A DNA stretch of 64,000 nucleotides from Scleromitrula shiraiana (GCA_028455995.1 JABELC010000007.1:806001-870000); one strand, 5' to 3'. Shown: positions 34,565 to 46,953, counted from the stretch's first letter. Made by a program: numbers and translations. The notes: generated by a model from the letters alone, not told the origin.

Positions 34565-35332
34565 TGCGGAGTTGGTTGTATTCTATCTATCTATCTATCT
34601 GCCTGGCTTTATTGGGGTTTACTTGAGGATGTTTGTGTTTGTGTTTATGTTTGTGTTTATGTTTAGGTGATATAGGGACTGTACTTCCTTTTTATTTTCT
34701 GGGGGGGGAAGTGAGTGAGTTAGTTAGTTAGTTGGTATGAGTTAGTTTTGAGGGAGTTCTTCATCGCAGCAAACTTCATCTACTCTTATTTATACTGCAT
34801 ATGTCCCATCCGACTGCTATATTCCCAAGAAGATACGAAAGATGGATTTGATTCGAAAACTCAACAGATAGTTTACTTGTCATTACATATATTATAAGTC
34901 CTGTATTAAAACAAGTAAGATTAAATACTACAGATAAGAATCATAAGATAAAACAAACACACAACAGTGAAAACAAGATGAACGGAACATCAAACAATTT
35001 AAGATCATCTACCTATGAGGGTATCTCACAGTCTTAAAATCTATCTATCTATCTATATATTATATATCTATCTAGATATCTGCCTACTATCGAATTATTT
35101 ACTATGATGCCGGTATTCCAATCTGACGCCGTTATATATATGCAGTATGCAATTTAGATGATGATATCATCCCACCCTGTCCCATCCCAATTCCCTTCCC
35201 CCTATTCCAAGTAATCCCATGATTCGAAAATAAAAAATACCACATATGCCCAAGAAGTACAAACAACAGAAAAGAAAATAATATCAACATCAACATCAAC
35301 ATCAAATCAACACCCCCTCCACCCCCAAAACC

Positions 35333-37033
35333 CTAAACCACCACTCCCCTCTCCATCCACCCCCCCTTCCCCCTCCAAGCCCAAACCCAAAACGCCCCCC
35401 CAACAACCACACTCCCCGCCATCGCCCAAAAAGTCCCCTCATAGCAAACCCTCCCAAAACACAATCCCTCCCCCCCTCGCCCCATCTCCCTTCCCTCCGC
35501 CTGCCCCTCCGCCCCCATCTGATAAATCCGACTATAAACCACCCCCCAAAACGTCGCTCCCAGCGCGGGGACCATAGCCACAATGCCCCAATTCGTGCCG
35601 AAATTCTCCACGCCCCAGATCACCGTTACGATGAGCGGGGTTAGGGAAAATAGCGCGCCGTACCCGGAGCCGATGAGCGAGGAGATGAGCCAGAAGCGGG
35701 AGGCGTGGTTTTGGATGAGGCCGGAGGCGAGGAGGATGTCGCCTAGGAGAATGAGGAGGGCGGAGAGGAGGAGGAACGTGATGCGGGAGATGGTGATGCG
35801 TTTGCGGGATTGGATTTGGGGGGGAAGAGAAGAGAGGGAGTTCTGGAGGGAGGATGTTGCTAGGTGGGGGTGGGGGTGGGTTTGAGGGGTTGGTGCTAGC
35901 AGGTCGGTGAGGGAGCCGAAGATGATTCGTGCGAGGGTGGAGGTTATGGCTACGACTGAGACGTGCGTGGCTGGTGTGGTGGGGTTGTATGTATTAGGTG
36001 GGTGAAGTGTACCGATTATGGTTCCGAGATTGGTGATGAATGATTCGCCTGGGCCGGAGACGAAGAAAAATCCAAGGGCTAGCCACCACATTGTGTGATC
36101 TTTTAAGAAGCGTCTAGTTTCCACATTTAGGAGCCATGTTTTCTTGAGAGCTTCGGTATCGGCATCCGATTCGTTGATTTCCTCTCCTGCTCCTCCTCCC
36201 AATGTACCATAACCCCTCCCAAAATCCCCATCCTCCCCCAACAACCCACTCCTCTCCAACTCCTCCACCGCCTCCTCAATCAACTCCTCCTCATCCACAA
36301 TCCTCAACCCCACCGTCCCAACCAACCCCACAACCAAAAGCGTAACCGCCAAAAACACAAAAAACTTAAAAACATCCACATCCCCCCTCGACCCATCCCC
36401 CCTCCTCTCATACAAAATCCTACTCCCCACCTGACTCTGCCACATCCCACTCAGCCCAAACGCCGCAATCGGCAGCGCAAGCGCCAAGCCGCGATATTTC
36501 GACTTTCCAAAATTCTTCGCGCATGTCGCTACCGCGCTGATATACATACACGTCGTCGCCATGCCGATTATCACAAACGCAATGACCATATACGTTAACG
36601 GCCACTGACCTTCCCCATTACCATTATCCGCACCACTCTTATATACGCCCCCCGCCAGCCCATACCCCACCCCAAACATAACCCCCGCCGTCGCACTCAG
36701 CGGCGCAGGCCCCACGCGATCGCACCAGTATCCGAACAAGGGGACGGGCAAATACATGGCTAGTTCGGCGGCGATAATAACGATGTTGACTTGCAGCTGG
36801 GTGTAGTGGAGACGCGATTGGAAGAGGTGGCCATAGAGTGAGTAGGCTGTTATGCTGCCTGCGCAGAGGGAGGAGAAGAGCGCGGAGATGTAGGAGAGGG
36901 TGCGGGGGAGGGTGTTTTTGTTGGTTTTGAGGAGGGCGCGGTGGTGCGCGGAGGAGGAGGAGGAGGTGGTGGTGGAGGGCGAGAGGGAGCGGTGGGAGGA
37001 GGGACGGAGGAGTGGTTGCGCCGATGATGCCAT
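35333..37033 (-). CDS. Major facilitator transporter, Mch1-like
   Basis: A single intron-free frame of 566 residues with about twelve hydrophobic segments in two groups of six, split by a loop near residues 235-300 (EEELIEEAVEELERSGLLGEDG). After a Ser/Thr-rich cytoplasmic N-terminus the first helix reads LSYISALFSSLCAGSITAYSLYGHLF, followed by SRLHYTQLQVNIVIIAAELAMYLPVPLFGYWCDRVGP, which matches the fungal Mch1 group. Mch1 belongs to the monocarboxylate-permease-like branch, but yeast mutants show no monocarboxylate transport, so the substrate is open. The GPGESFITNLGTIIGTL segment in the second half is also typical. Strand composition alternates in blocks along the gene (C-rich or G-rich), so amino-acid choice shifts to Gly/Arg/Trp near the C-terminus. 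Confidence 0.85.
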   Translation of the reverse strand: MASSAQPLLRPSSHRSLSPSTTTSSSSSAHHRALLKTNKNTLPRTLSYISALFSSLCAGSITAYSLYGHLFQSRLHYTQLQVNIVIIAAELAMYLPVPLFGYWCDRVGPAPLSATAGVMFGVGYGLAGGVYKSGADNGNGEGQWPLTYMVIAFVIIGMATTCMYISAVATCAKNFGKSKYRGLALALPIAAFGLSGMWQSQVGSRILYERRGDGSRGDVDVFKFFVFLAVTLLVVGLVGTVGLRIVDEEELIEEAVEELERSGLLGEDGDFGRGYGTLGGGAGEEINESDADTEALKKTWLLNVETRRFLKDHTMWWLALGFFFVSGPGESFITNLGTIIGTLHPPNTYNPTTPATHVSVVAITSTLARIIFGSLTDLLAPTPQTHPHPHLATSSLQNSLSSLPPQIQSRKRITISRITFLLLSALLILLGDILLASGLIQNHASRFWLISSLIGSGYGALFSLTPLIVTVIWGVENFGTNWGIVAMVPALGATFWGVVYSRIYQMGAEGQAEGREMGRGGEGLCFGRVCYEGTFWAMAGSVVVGGAFWVWAWRGKGGWMERGVVV

Positions 37034-38046
37034 GGTTAGTGTTTTGGGATGGTATATCCCAACTGTTTGTTGGGGGTTATGTATATGTTGTTATGGTGAC
37101 ATTTGAAGCAAAGGTTTTTGGGGGTGAGGTTTGACAAGATGTGTAGTTATCGTGATGATTGATGTGGGTGAGTCGAGTCGGGTCGAGTCAAGCTTAAGCT
37201 TAAGCTCGGATCATCCCAAACCCGCACGCGAACCTAGCAATTGGCGTATATAAGAAGCAAGGGTAATATATATGTAGAGTGAATTTACGATGTTTCTCTT
37301 TTTTTTTTGGCAATATATCATTGATATTTACTACATATCAGCAACAGCAACCAGGACTATATCGAGTTCAAGTCCTCTATAATACCAATCCAAAAACCAT
37401 CTACAAAGGATAAACCGCCAGGCGATTTTTAGAGCTGAAGCTTCCCGACTCCCAAGGTCTCTACAATCAATCCACCGAGTCTTGGTTATTATACACTCGG
37501 GTACCATTGTAGCCATCGCAATTCAAATATCCTTCACGTATAAAGAATGGAATCAGGATGTTCAAACTACCCTTACTCATATATCAAATTTCCCCCATCC
37601 ATCAGGCTGATATAAAAACTTTCAAATCATTCATCACATCACCTGGTCAGAAGAAGAAAAAGAAGAAGAAAGTATATGCTGTGAATCTTATCCAATTCAT
37701 TAAAGGCAGATTTCCGCTCAATCCAATCAACAAGTGTGTGTTCCACAAGAGCGGGGATAATAAAAACAAAAATCCAAAAAAGTATTCCACAACTGAACTT
37801 CTTCAACGCTATTCCTCTAGTTCCTCCAAAACCCCCAGAGTTTAAAAACAAAGCAATAGGTATCAAACGCGCCATACAAATCATCATGCTCATGCTCGTG
37901 CTCATCCAATTAAGTCTATCCGTATCCATGCCGTACCATGCGCCAAATACCATCCATGCTCAAAATTTCATCCGTCCATCCATCCGTCCATCTATTCTAT
38001 CCTATGCTATTGTGAACAAAAAACAAACTTGCGTTCAATACCCATC
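37034..38046. other. Intergenic: Mch1-like promoter and arrestin 3' region
   Basis: Contains a nested palindrome of AAGCTT units (37190-37206), a short AAGAAG run near 37650 and no gene that I can support. Confidence 0.55.
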
Positions 38047-40080
38047 TTAATGAACTCTATCTCTATGCTGCATTATATGTAATCTTCGTCTCTCATCGCC
38101 TTCCCCCAAGTGTGCTGGTGCAGGTGGATGTAACGGAGTAAAACCCATACTAGAAAACGGGTTTCTTCTCGGGAAATGAGGTCCACCTTCAGGATGTTCG
38201 AGATTCGGTGTGTTAGGACTGCTATTTCCCGTGAGGATCGGACTTGGTGGTGCGGAAACCGCGGCTTCGTAGTTGGGTAATGCTTCGCTGTAGCTCATTC
38301 CTCTTACGGGCGTCCTTATGGCCGTGGTGTAAGATGGTACTTTGTTTAAATCGCCAGCGTCGTTAAGATCGGTATATTCAGGTGTTTGATGGCCGCTGCT
38401 CATGGGAGCATCGCCGTGATCTTCACTAACGCTACCACGTCTGCTCAGAGGGTTACTTCGAGCAGTTGCTGAGGAAGCGGAATGGCCGTGGTGTGAATCG
38501 AAATAACCTCCCGAATGATGATCATCGTGATGAGGGGTGTTGCCTCCAGATCCAGATCCTCCATATCGACGGAAGAAACTACTATTTCTTGAAGAATGCA
38601 AATTCGTATTCAAACTCTGCAATCTGGAAGACAATGCGGCTGGGGGAACAGCTCCAGCTGGATGCGAGGCGTGATTCATCGAAGATAAGTTTTCTGAAGA
38701 ACCTGCTCGTGATTGAGCATAAAATGGTGTGTTCATTCCAGATTGCGGGGCAGGCGTCATAAGTCCACTCTGATCCATATCGGCGTAAAGTTGGTCCAAC
38801 ACATGCTCGCCATAAAGAGGTGGTGCATGAGTTACTTGAGTTGATGATGTCTGGGCATTTGTTGGCGTCTGATCTACTAGACATCCATCGGCGCTCAATG
38901 GCATATTAGGAGAAATGAAAATTGTAACGGGTAGTGTTGCACGAAGCTATAAAAAGTCAGTACCTTTGTGGAAATGTGAGTTTGGATCGAAATACCTCAG
39001 AAACATGGCCATCTGGGTTATGCAACGCAATATTAAATTTGACCTTGTGACGAATTTTGATGCCATGAACGTCTACATCTTGTATGCACCTGCTCAATTT
39101 CTTTGGTAAGGGCATAATTTCTGTCATTCTATAGCCATCCTGTCCACTACTATCGTCAAGCATATCTTGGTAATGCTCTTCCTCGTTCAGTTCAAAGCTC
39201 CAGGTATCCACGTCTCTCGAGTGTTTCCAATATCTATCTGATGTCGTAGGAGTTCCTGCTATAATAAATTCTTGTGACTCGATCAAGTGGCACTTTATTT
39301 TTCCAATTTTCAATCCTTTGAGTAGCGAGGTAAATCTCATATCCACTGTAATCGCTGTACCGAAAACTATAGCCTTTTGAGGAATAACGAGTTGGTATTC
39401 AATCTTATTTGGCCAGATATTTTCGACCGTCATTGCGTGAGCCAATTCGAGTGCGGATGGATCCAAGGTTCGAACAATTCGTACTGGTTTCCAAGCATGT
39501 AAGTCGTAAGCCAATTTTCCCCTAGCAACTGTAGCCTTCAATTTGTAAACTATATGGCTATCAGATAGCCCTTCCACACTTTCTGCCATCGATCCTGGAA
39601 TAACGAACTCGAATGGCCATTCATAATTTCCTGCGGTAAGAAGCATTCCTTTGGATGAAGAACCTGGACCTCCACCACCCACAAACGGTGGCCATCTATG
39701 ACTAAATATTTCTGTAGTTTTGTCGACTCGATTATTGGAAATACCGGTAGGTGTTATACGTTGATCATTCCAGCTGGGAGTATGGCATCAGCTCTATTCC
39801 CCCATCAGATATCAGTGAAAACTTACCCAACTTTTAATTGACCAGTCATTCGAAGATGAACATCTTCTACTTTCAACGACCCTGGCAGACATAAAACTAC
39901 TGAACCTTTCAAAATTTGACTTGATGCATCATTTTCTCCTCCTCGAAGAACGATAACTTCGTTATCAAGGCTGTTGGGTGTTAGTTAATTTGTTGATCTA
40001 AAGAACTTTCGTGATTCATACCGTATCTCAAAGAGAGTAGCAGCATGTCTTCCAGTAACCCCTCCAAAGAAACTAGGCAT
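38047..40080 (-). CDS. Arrestin-related ubiquitin-ligase adaptor (Rod1/CreD/ArtA-like)
   Basis: Four exons (40080-40022, 39970-39827, 39773-38996, 38946-38047) give 626 residues. Arrestin-N is seen in MPSFFGGVTGRHAATLFEIRLDN, SVVLCLPGSLKVEDVHLRMTG and GNYEWPFEFVIPGSMAESVEG. Arrestin-C is seen in IWPNKIEYQLVIPQKAIVFG and VHGIKIRHKVKFNIALHNPDG. The disordered C-terminal half holds three PY-type motifs: PPLY (369-372), VPSY (530-533) and LPNY (550-553). These recruit the HECT ligase Rsp5/HulA. Such adaptors mark plasma-membrane transporters for ubiquitin-dependent endocytosis and are themselves controlled by glucose signalling; CreD of Aspergillus links them to carbon repression. Which ortholog group this is needs a phylogeny; the PxY set favours Rod1/CreD over Art1. 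Confidence 0.88.
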
Positions 40081-40350
40081 TGTGGTCTAATTATCTCATA
40101 TATGTATACACCAATTGAGTGATTTTGAAAGAATGTCTCGATGGTCGATTTGATATGAAAGAACGATTCCTTCACTGTTTCGGATCTTGATGATATATAG
40201 TAAAACTGGAAAAATGAAACGAACGATAGGAATAATGTTTATGACTCGGGAATTGAAACTAAATATTCTTCAATTCGGTATAGAAGGAGTTGGGATTTGG
40301 CAGTTGTCCAATGATCAAGGAAACCGTGACCGTTATGATAGAACTCGGAA

Positions 40351-40374
40351 GTATGTATGTATGTATGTATGTAT
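40351..40374. repeat. (GTAT)n microsatellite
   Basis: Six tandem GTAT units upstream of the arrestin gene. Confidence 0.85.
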
Positions 40375-40731
40375 ATGTATGAAGTAGTTATATGTCTCTC
40401 CTTTCTTCATGCAATATTCATGCAACAACGCTGCACAAGGTATTAAGATAGGTCAAATAATCAATCAAAGGGAATTAATTGATGGAAATCGATGACCGCC
40501 TCTTCTTTTTTTTGGATTTTACTTTGCCTATCTTTTTTCTCTAGTTCAATCACCAACCCGCTCTTATTTGATGCCCTTGTAGAGAGTTAAAAAAAAAAAA
40601 AAGCTTGGGTCCATTTCTTATTAGTTCCTTGTTCTCTATTTCGGAATATCTCATACTTTTTTCTTACCTATTCATTCCTATACACAATATATTTTGCCCA
40701 TCAAACTATTCCCACTTGAAATTTTGAAGTC

Positions 40732-40790
40732 TTTCAAGGCTTTCAAGGCTTTCAACCCTTTCAACCCTTTCAACCCTTTCAACCCTTTCA
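40732..40790. repeat. Decamer repeat (TTTCAAGGCT / TTTCAACCCT)
   Basis: Six 10-bp units; the first two carry GGC and the next four CCC at the same positions, so the array contains two sub-families in order. Confidence 0.85.
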
Positions 40791-41373
40791 ATCCTTCAAT
40801 TTCAACTAAAGACGGCTGGCGCGATTCACGAAAATCCACTTTACGGAGTGAGTACAATAAGTGGAAGATCAAAGTGGCGTTTCCGCACGTCACAAATCGG
40901 AAGCTAAAATAATAATAATATTTCTTGATACTTTTGAGGTAGGAAAGTGGAACTTGTTTTATTTATTAGTGGGTGGTAAATTCAAAAGAGATTTTGTTAG
41001 AGATTTTGTTCGAGATCTTTTTTTCTGTTGGATTTTTTAAAGGGTTGGTTGATATCAGATTATTAAAGATTATTAGAGATTATTAGAGGGGAAAAATATC
41101 AAATCAAAGTCTTGTCTTTTTTTTTTGTTGCTTGTCTTATATTAGTTCTAAGATATCCAAGCCTTCTTGTACTCGTTCGTATATCGGATAATGTACAGTG
41201 GTATCAATAGATCAGATTGATTTGTAGTTGATGTTGTAATCAGAATTATTTATTATTAGAATTTACTTCGCCCTCTCCTTTTTTCCCTACATATCCATTA
41301 TAAAATCTTGCATCATCATACATGTTATGAAATGCACATATGTTGTTAATAATAATGTACCGAACAAATATAT

Positions 41374-41415
41374 AAGGCTGAATAAAGGCTGAATAAAGGC
41401 TGAATAAAGGCTGAA
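41374..41415. repeat. 11-bp tandem repeat (AAGGCTGAATA)
   Basis: Nearly four perfect tandem copies of an 11-bp unit. Confidence 0.85.
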
Positions 41416-41800
41416 GCATGATGAATATCACATTACGGATGTCTACCGGCAATTCTGACGGATAGATAGTTCAAATCCATTCAAATCCATTCATTGACTT
41501 TATTTATATTTATTTATACCTAGGATGTAGGATGGAAGGAACCGAACTTTGGAAGACGGCTAATACCTTAATAATTAAGTAGAGCTTGTGATATAACATG
41601 ATCTGATATTTGGACATGGCATGATAATTATCATCTGAACAAACAACCTCGGAAAATGACTCGATATCTACGAAAGTATATATTATACACAAACTTAAAA
41701 TTGAATGACTTACACATGATACTATTGACGATAAACCTTAATTGGGGGGGGAGGGTGTGGGGGGATGAATCGTTATTACTGGACCAAGCTTTCAAGCTTC

Positions 41801-41810
41801 TGTATATATG

Positions 41811-41844
<34 letters not shown>

Positions 41845-41852
41845 TGTATGTA
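41801..41852. repeat. (TATG)n microsatellite
   Basis: TATATATG units followed by eight perfect TATG units. Confidence 0.85.
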
Positions 41853-41964
41853 TAAAGGAAATAATAATACAGTAGTAGTGCGGATTATGATTCAGGAGTA
41901 TTAGATCCTTTCGATGAGAGCGCTCTCGATACGATGGTTCCGGTCACGATTAAACCAAACCAAT

Positions 41965-42033
41965 CCAACATCCAACATCCAACATCCAACATCCAACACC
42001 CAACATCCAACACCCAACATCCAACACCCAACA
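41965..42033. repeat. 8-bp repeat (CCAACATC/CCAACACC)
   Basis: About eight head-to-tail octamers; the later units alternate between CCAACATC and CCAACACC, a higher-order 16-bp pattern. Confidence 0.85.
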
Positions 42034-42553
42034 TTCAAGCTAACGACAATTCATGGATATCACCGGCATATACTCTCGGTGTTTCTAGATTGTGAGACAG
42101 CACGTGCATGCTTCAAACAATCTTCCTTTCGTTTCATTTTGATCGGAATTACTTTAAACGGGAGTCTTCCGCAAACCGAAGATGCGCCGTATAGTTCTAT
42201 TGTACCGTTTCTTCCACTTCCAAAGATCTTCACCTAAAACGAGGAGGCTCAACAGGGCTAGAAAAATGCCTCAATAAAATAGTGGATTTTTTCTAAAGGA
42301 TTTTTACTACTGGGCTGGACTGGGCTGTACTACTAACTATACTGTACTACTATACTGTACTACTACTCTGTACTACTACTGTGTAGAAAATCTTTGCGAT
42401 AAGGCAATGGCTAATAAGCATGAATGGCATAGTTCACTATCTTATCTATGCTGTATGCTGTATGCTGTATGCTGGTGAGATGAAATTGTCCCGCCTTCTA
42501 CATTCAACTTTTCTATATCCAAAAAGGGCCCAGGCCATGTATAGCAAAAAGCC

Positions 42554-42574
42554 TTTTTTTTTTTTTTTTTTTTT
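42554..42574. repeat. Poly-T run (21)
   Basis: Twenty-one consecutive T on the + strand. It could be a promoter poly(dA:dT) tract or the A-tail of a degraded insertion; no element body was recognised beside it. Confidence 0.85.
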
Positions 42575-43020
42575 GCGAGAAGAAAATCTCGATAGGATGA
42601 GAAGACGTAAACGAGGAGGAAAAAAAAAGTGGCAACTATCATATCAATTCGAACACTATATACGAGATAAGGAAAAATTTCATGAGCCTCAGAGTCTCAG
42701 ACTCTATCTATCTAGCTATCTATCTATCTATCAATCAATCATACATCGAACAAATTGCACAATACTACGCCACCGCTTTTATATCGGGCCTTAAAAAGAT
42801 ATGAATCCATATTATTTTAAATGGTCAAAGAGATATTGATATTAGATATTATTTATTATTATTATTATTATTCGAGAACAGCCGTCTTATAGCCCATACC
42901 TTGTTGGGAGTGGAGCCGCTTTTAATTCCTGGCACACCTGCTCAACAAACGAATATATCTTTGTTAATAGATGAGTCAACACATTTATTATATTTTTGCA
43001 TTTATCTATCATATCTATCA

Positions 43021-43175
43021 TATTTATTATATTTATTATATTTATTATATTTATTATATTTATTATATTTATTATATTTATTATATTTATTATATTTATT
43101 ATATTTATTATATTTATTATATTTATTATATTTATTATATTTATTATATTTATTATATTTATTATATTTATTATA
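43021..43175. repeat. 9-bp tandem array (TATTTATTA), ~17 copies
   Basis: About seventeen near-perfect copies of a pure A/T nonamer over 155 bp, the longest array in the window. Because 9 is a multiple of 3, it stays open in several frames and yields spurious Ile/Tyr/Leu-rich proteins. Confidence 0.93.
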
Positions 43176-46050
43176 TATTTACAATACATATTACAATACA
43201 TATGGTAGCAGACTATCTTCTACCGAATTCATGAAAAGATGTTCATACCCATTTCATCATAATTTTCTCAAGATCAACGGCACAGTCGACGTTATGGACG
43301 CGTTCCTGCATACAGAGATACAACATCATGCAGGTTACATGGATTTAAACGTGCTCAATGCTCTGTGTTCATCACACCATACAGTGGCTGGCCACACCAC
43401 TTTGCCTTTTTCATCTGATGCACCAGATGTAGATCTTGTGTCTCTGTACGAACACATGTTTTCATGTGATAATTAAAGATATTAGTAGATCACGATCCAG
43501 AATGTCTCAAAACATGTACGAGAGATATAGAAGTACAGTATCACAGTATCACAATATCACAATCAATTCACATGAATGAAAAGTTTCATAACACATGAGT
43601 GAGATTCGGTACTGTCCACGGGTAGTATTGTGAAAGTTCCAAGAAGAGAAATTTCGACAATTTTCGGAAAAACATTTTATTGAATCTGGAAAAAAATATT
43701 AATATAATATTATCTCGGATGCTACTTTACAAGGCCGGTCAAATTAAAGATAGATGCTAACATCTTACCAGAAGCACGTATTTTATTCCACGTCGTTAAG
43801 ACAGACGGGAGAGACGATACGATACGATACGATAATATTACCTTATGTATGCGTTATCTTGGTTTGATATCTTATTTCGAATGCGATGCGACTTCATCAT
43901 GCTGTGCCTATTTGGCTGGCATATGAGTTGGTATATGGTGGTTGTTTGATTATAATGTTGTTGTATACGTCAAATCAATAAATCTCCTTCTATTCTCTTT
44001 GCAAAAACCATGCTATACATACATAACTGGAAATGAATCAATCTCCCACAGTCATCCAACTGATATATCAATTGCACAATACAGTGTTTAAGGATAAGGT
44101 AAAGTCGATCAATCTATCTATTTTCAAATTACTCAAACAATCATCATCTATCCATCTATTCATCTATTCATTCCTGCCTCCTCTACTTTCCTTCCAAATC
44201 CCACTCCATCGCTCAATAAAACCCAGCACACTGGCATACAATAATCTATCAACCAGACACACAAATTATGAGATATTTACATGTTACTCTCTCGCATCTA
44301 GTCACTAAATTAGCATCCGAAAGATCCATCCGAGATAAAATATCCCGAAAAAGTACATCGGTGAAGTTGTTGATTGCTGAATGATATCTCATCTGTTTCT
44401 CTTCTGGTTTTCTTGGGCTATATATACTGTGTTTTTTCTTGGGCTGGGAGTTGGAGAGATAGATATCTGTTCTTGCTTGCAGGTACTCAGCCTATGAAAT
44501 TTTGATTTGGGGTTGAGAAATTGGTGTTTTGGTTTGTTGTCGTATTTAAATAAAGTAGTTTTAAATATCATTCCGTAATAATTGTCTGTATGTATGTATG
44601 TATGTATGTATTATTGACCAACCCAACGCCTCTCAAACCAAAATAACCGCAAAACCTCCACCATGCTTCTTTCCACGTTATCCTCTGCAGCTCATCCGTA
44701 ATATTCAGCGATTTCCCCACCGACACCTACGGATGCAACGAAACATAAATACGAAATCTGGCAACAAACAATATCCTGCGCCGCGTCACCAAATCGCACT
44801 ACCTCCCATATATATTCAATACCCGGAAATATAACCTCGCTTCCCTCCCTCTCCCTCTGTATATATCACTATACCAAGATAGAAAAAGCCCCAACGTCTG
44901 CGCCCACACTACCCCACCCCATCCCATCCCATCCCATTACCTCGCGGCGTCAATCCGGATATTACACGGTATAATAAGGACGAATTCGAAGATCGCGAAA
45001 TTTCCACCATCTCGTTAGCGAACTTTGAGATGCGATGAGTCTGAGTCTGAGTCTGAGACTGAGGTATCTAGCAAATCCGAAGTACCAAGGCCAGTAAGTA
45101 GAAAATGGACGGACGAATCATAGTATTAGATGTGGGAATGACGAGCCTCGCTCTCCTTGCGGGGCAGACGCCATGGCATATCTGTCAGTGGTTAGCTGGA
45201 GAATTCAATTCAAATCCGTATGTATATATTGGCGGCGGGTAGGAGAGAAGAAGAAGAAGAAGGAATCTTCCGAAAAAAAAAAAAAAAAACGGGTGCGAGT
45301 GCGCCGGTGGAGGGCGGTACAGATGACTCGTTTGTTCGTCTCGCTACTTGTAGTGTTTTCACCATTCGTCCTTTTTTTGGCTGGGCCGAGGGGACCCCCT
45401 TAGATAGATGCTCGTGCGGGGTGATGCTCGTGGTTGATGCATGTACCGGCGTACGTTCCTGTCCTGTCGGTGTTTGCTGGTCGTACGGAATAGATTGTAA
45501 GTAGGGTACTTGAACACAGGAGATTGATATCCGATAATTTCATCGCATTCTGGAAATTAGGGATCTGCAGTATTATTGGTGTCCTGAGTGGCTGGTATGA
45601 TGTATTGTTATCCTTACTAACAAGCTTCGGCCGAGACTGGAGCCATATTCATTCTACCTGCTTCACGAGTAAACGCCGTCTACCCATGCAGAAATCCCTC
45701 TTTCTATGCATAGAACATGTAGTAGGTTATCATTAAGTTCCCCAATTCCATGCCAGTATCCGGCATTGGAAAACCAGTATATTCGCACGACTCTGTATCT
45801 TTTGACCTCACACCCGTTGTTTGTTTCACGGGGACTCATCTACCGCAGGTAGTGACATTCGAGTAGGACGGGAAGAGCTAGCGCGAAAACCAGACGCGTC
45901 GGAATGCGGAGGGGGAAAGTCCTCAAGATGGAGATATTGCGGCCCTCTTGGCTGTTGAGATCGTTATAACGGACTTATCCGGTATCGACGGATTTATACG
46001 GTAGAGATGAATAGGGAGGGAGTAACTGATCGGATGATGATTGAATTGAA

Positions 46051-46110
46051 TTGTATTGTATTGTATTGTATTGTATTGTATTGTATTGTATTGTATTGTA
46101 TTGTATTGTA
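46051..46110. repeat. (TTGTA)12 pentanucleotide repeat
   Basis: Twelve perfect tandem TTGTA units, preceded by degenerate TTGAA units. Confidence 0.92.
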
Positions 46111-46953
46111 TTCTATGTACACCAGTGTTGAGATCCGTAAAGATGCTGTATGTATGTATGTGCAGCAGATAGACTGTAGGGGGTTAAACGAGCACCATTA
46201 CCCGACGTGTAGAACAAGTTTAGCAGGCAGTTTTCGCAGTTTCCGGTGTCTTTATCTTTACTTTAGTCTCTTGGAATTGTATACTTGGGAAGTGTATTTC
46301 TTCAAATAGGTCTGGCTTTTGAAATAAAAGGGGGTGGGACGAACTTGAAGCGAAAGTCGATATATATGTATATATATATATCCATCGCAACTAAGCGGAT
46401 GAGTAGACAGTTGGTGGATAAGCAGTGCTGCAAAAGATATTCACTCCTACCAGCACTCATATATTCTCATCTGATATCTGATATTCTCATCTGATATCTG
46501 ATATCTGCTATGTACCTACCCAACAATCATATTCACTATTCCCAATTCCTATTCGGATGACTTTGACAAAGAAAAAATGTATGGCATGATATCGAATTAT
46601 ATTTACATAACATCTTATCTCATTCCATTGCGCTCCCTAGGTATCTATGCTACGCTACATTGGGCAATGCAATACGAATTTCCATAAGCTCGCCCAAGCT
46701 ACCTATGATATTAACCAAAAACAGTATTTATACACTTGATGAGAGAAAAAATGAATGCGATACACATCCATCGGTTCCCCTCCCGTCTTCTGAATTCCCT
46801 ATTTACCACCCCTAATGCTGCAACTTCCAAGTAAATGCCGTGCCATGCCATGTCATGCATGGCTAGCCTACTACCGATACCTATGTAGGTAAAATATGTA
46901 TGTATATGATTTCTCTTCCTCAAGAGACCCCAAAGTGGCAAATTCCCACTCGT

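Larger units (their letters stand above)
32506..35332. other. Intergenic region with simple repeats
   Basis: The adh promoter occupies the left end. The rest holds a T-run, the TAATGATAGTAATAA array, CACATA, GGAT and TATC microsatellites and a ~19-bp minisatellite. The Leu/Ser-rich and Ile-rich frames at 33234-33778 are translations of the repeat, not genes. No gene is supported. Confidence 0.6.
40081..46953. other. Gene desert with many tandem repeats
   Basis: About 6.9 kb without a supportable gene. The left end (40500-41150) is rich in T and A runs and probably includes the arrestin promoter and leader. The rest carries at least nine different tandem arrays (listed separately), poly-T and poly-A runs and several GTAT microsatellites. 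The stretch after the 43-kb array (43240-43476) is open for ~80 codons with ordinary composition but has no ATG outside the repeat and no recognisable motif. Confidence 0.55.

Noticed and set aside
42901..43476. 191-codon frame rich in Leu/Tyr
   Set aside because: Most of it is translation of the nonamer array; the remaining ~80 codons lack motifs.
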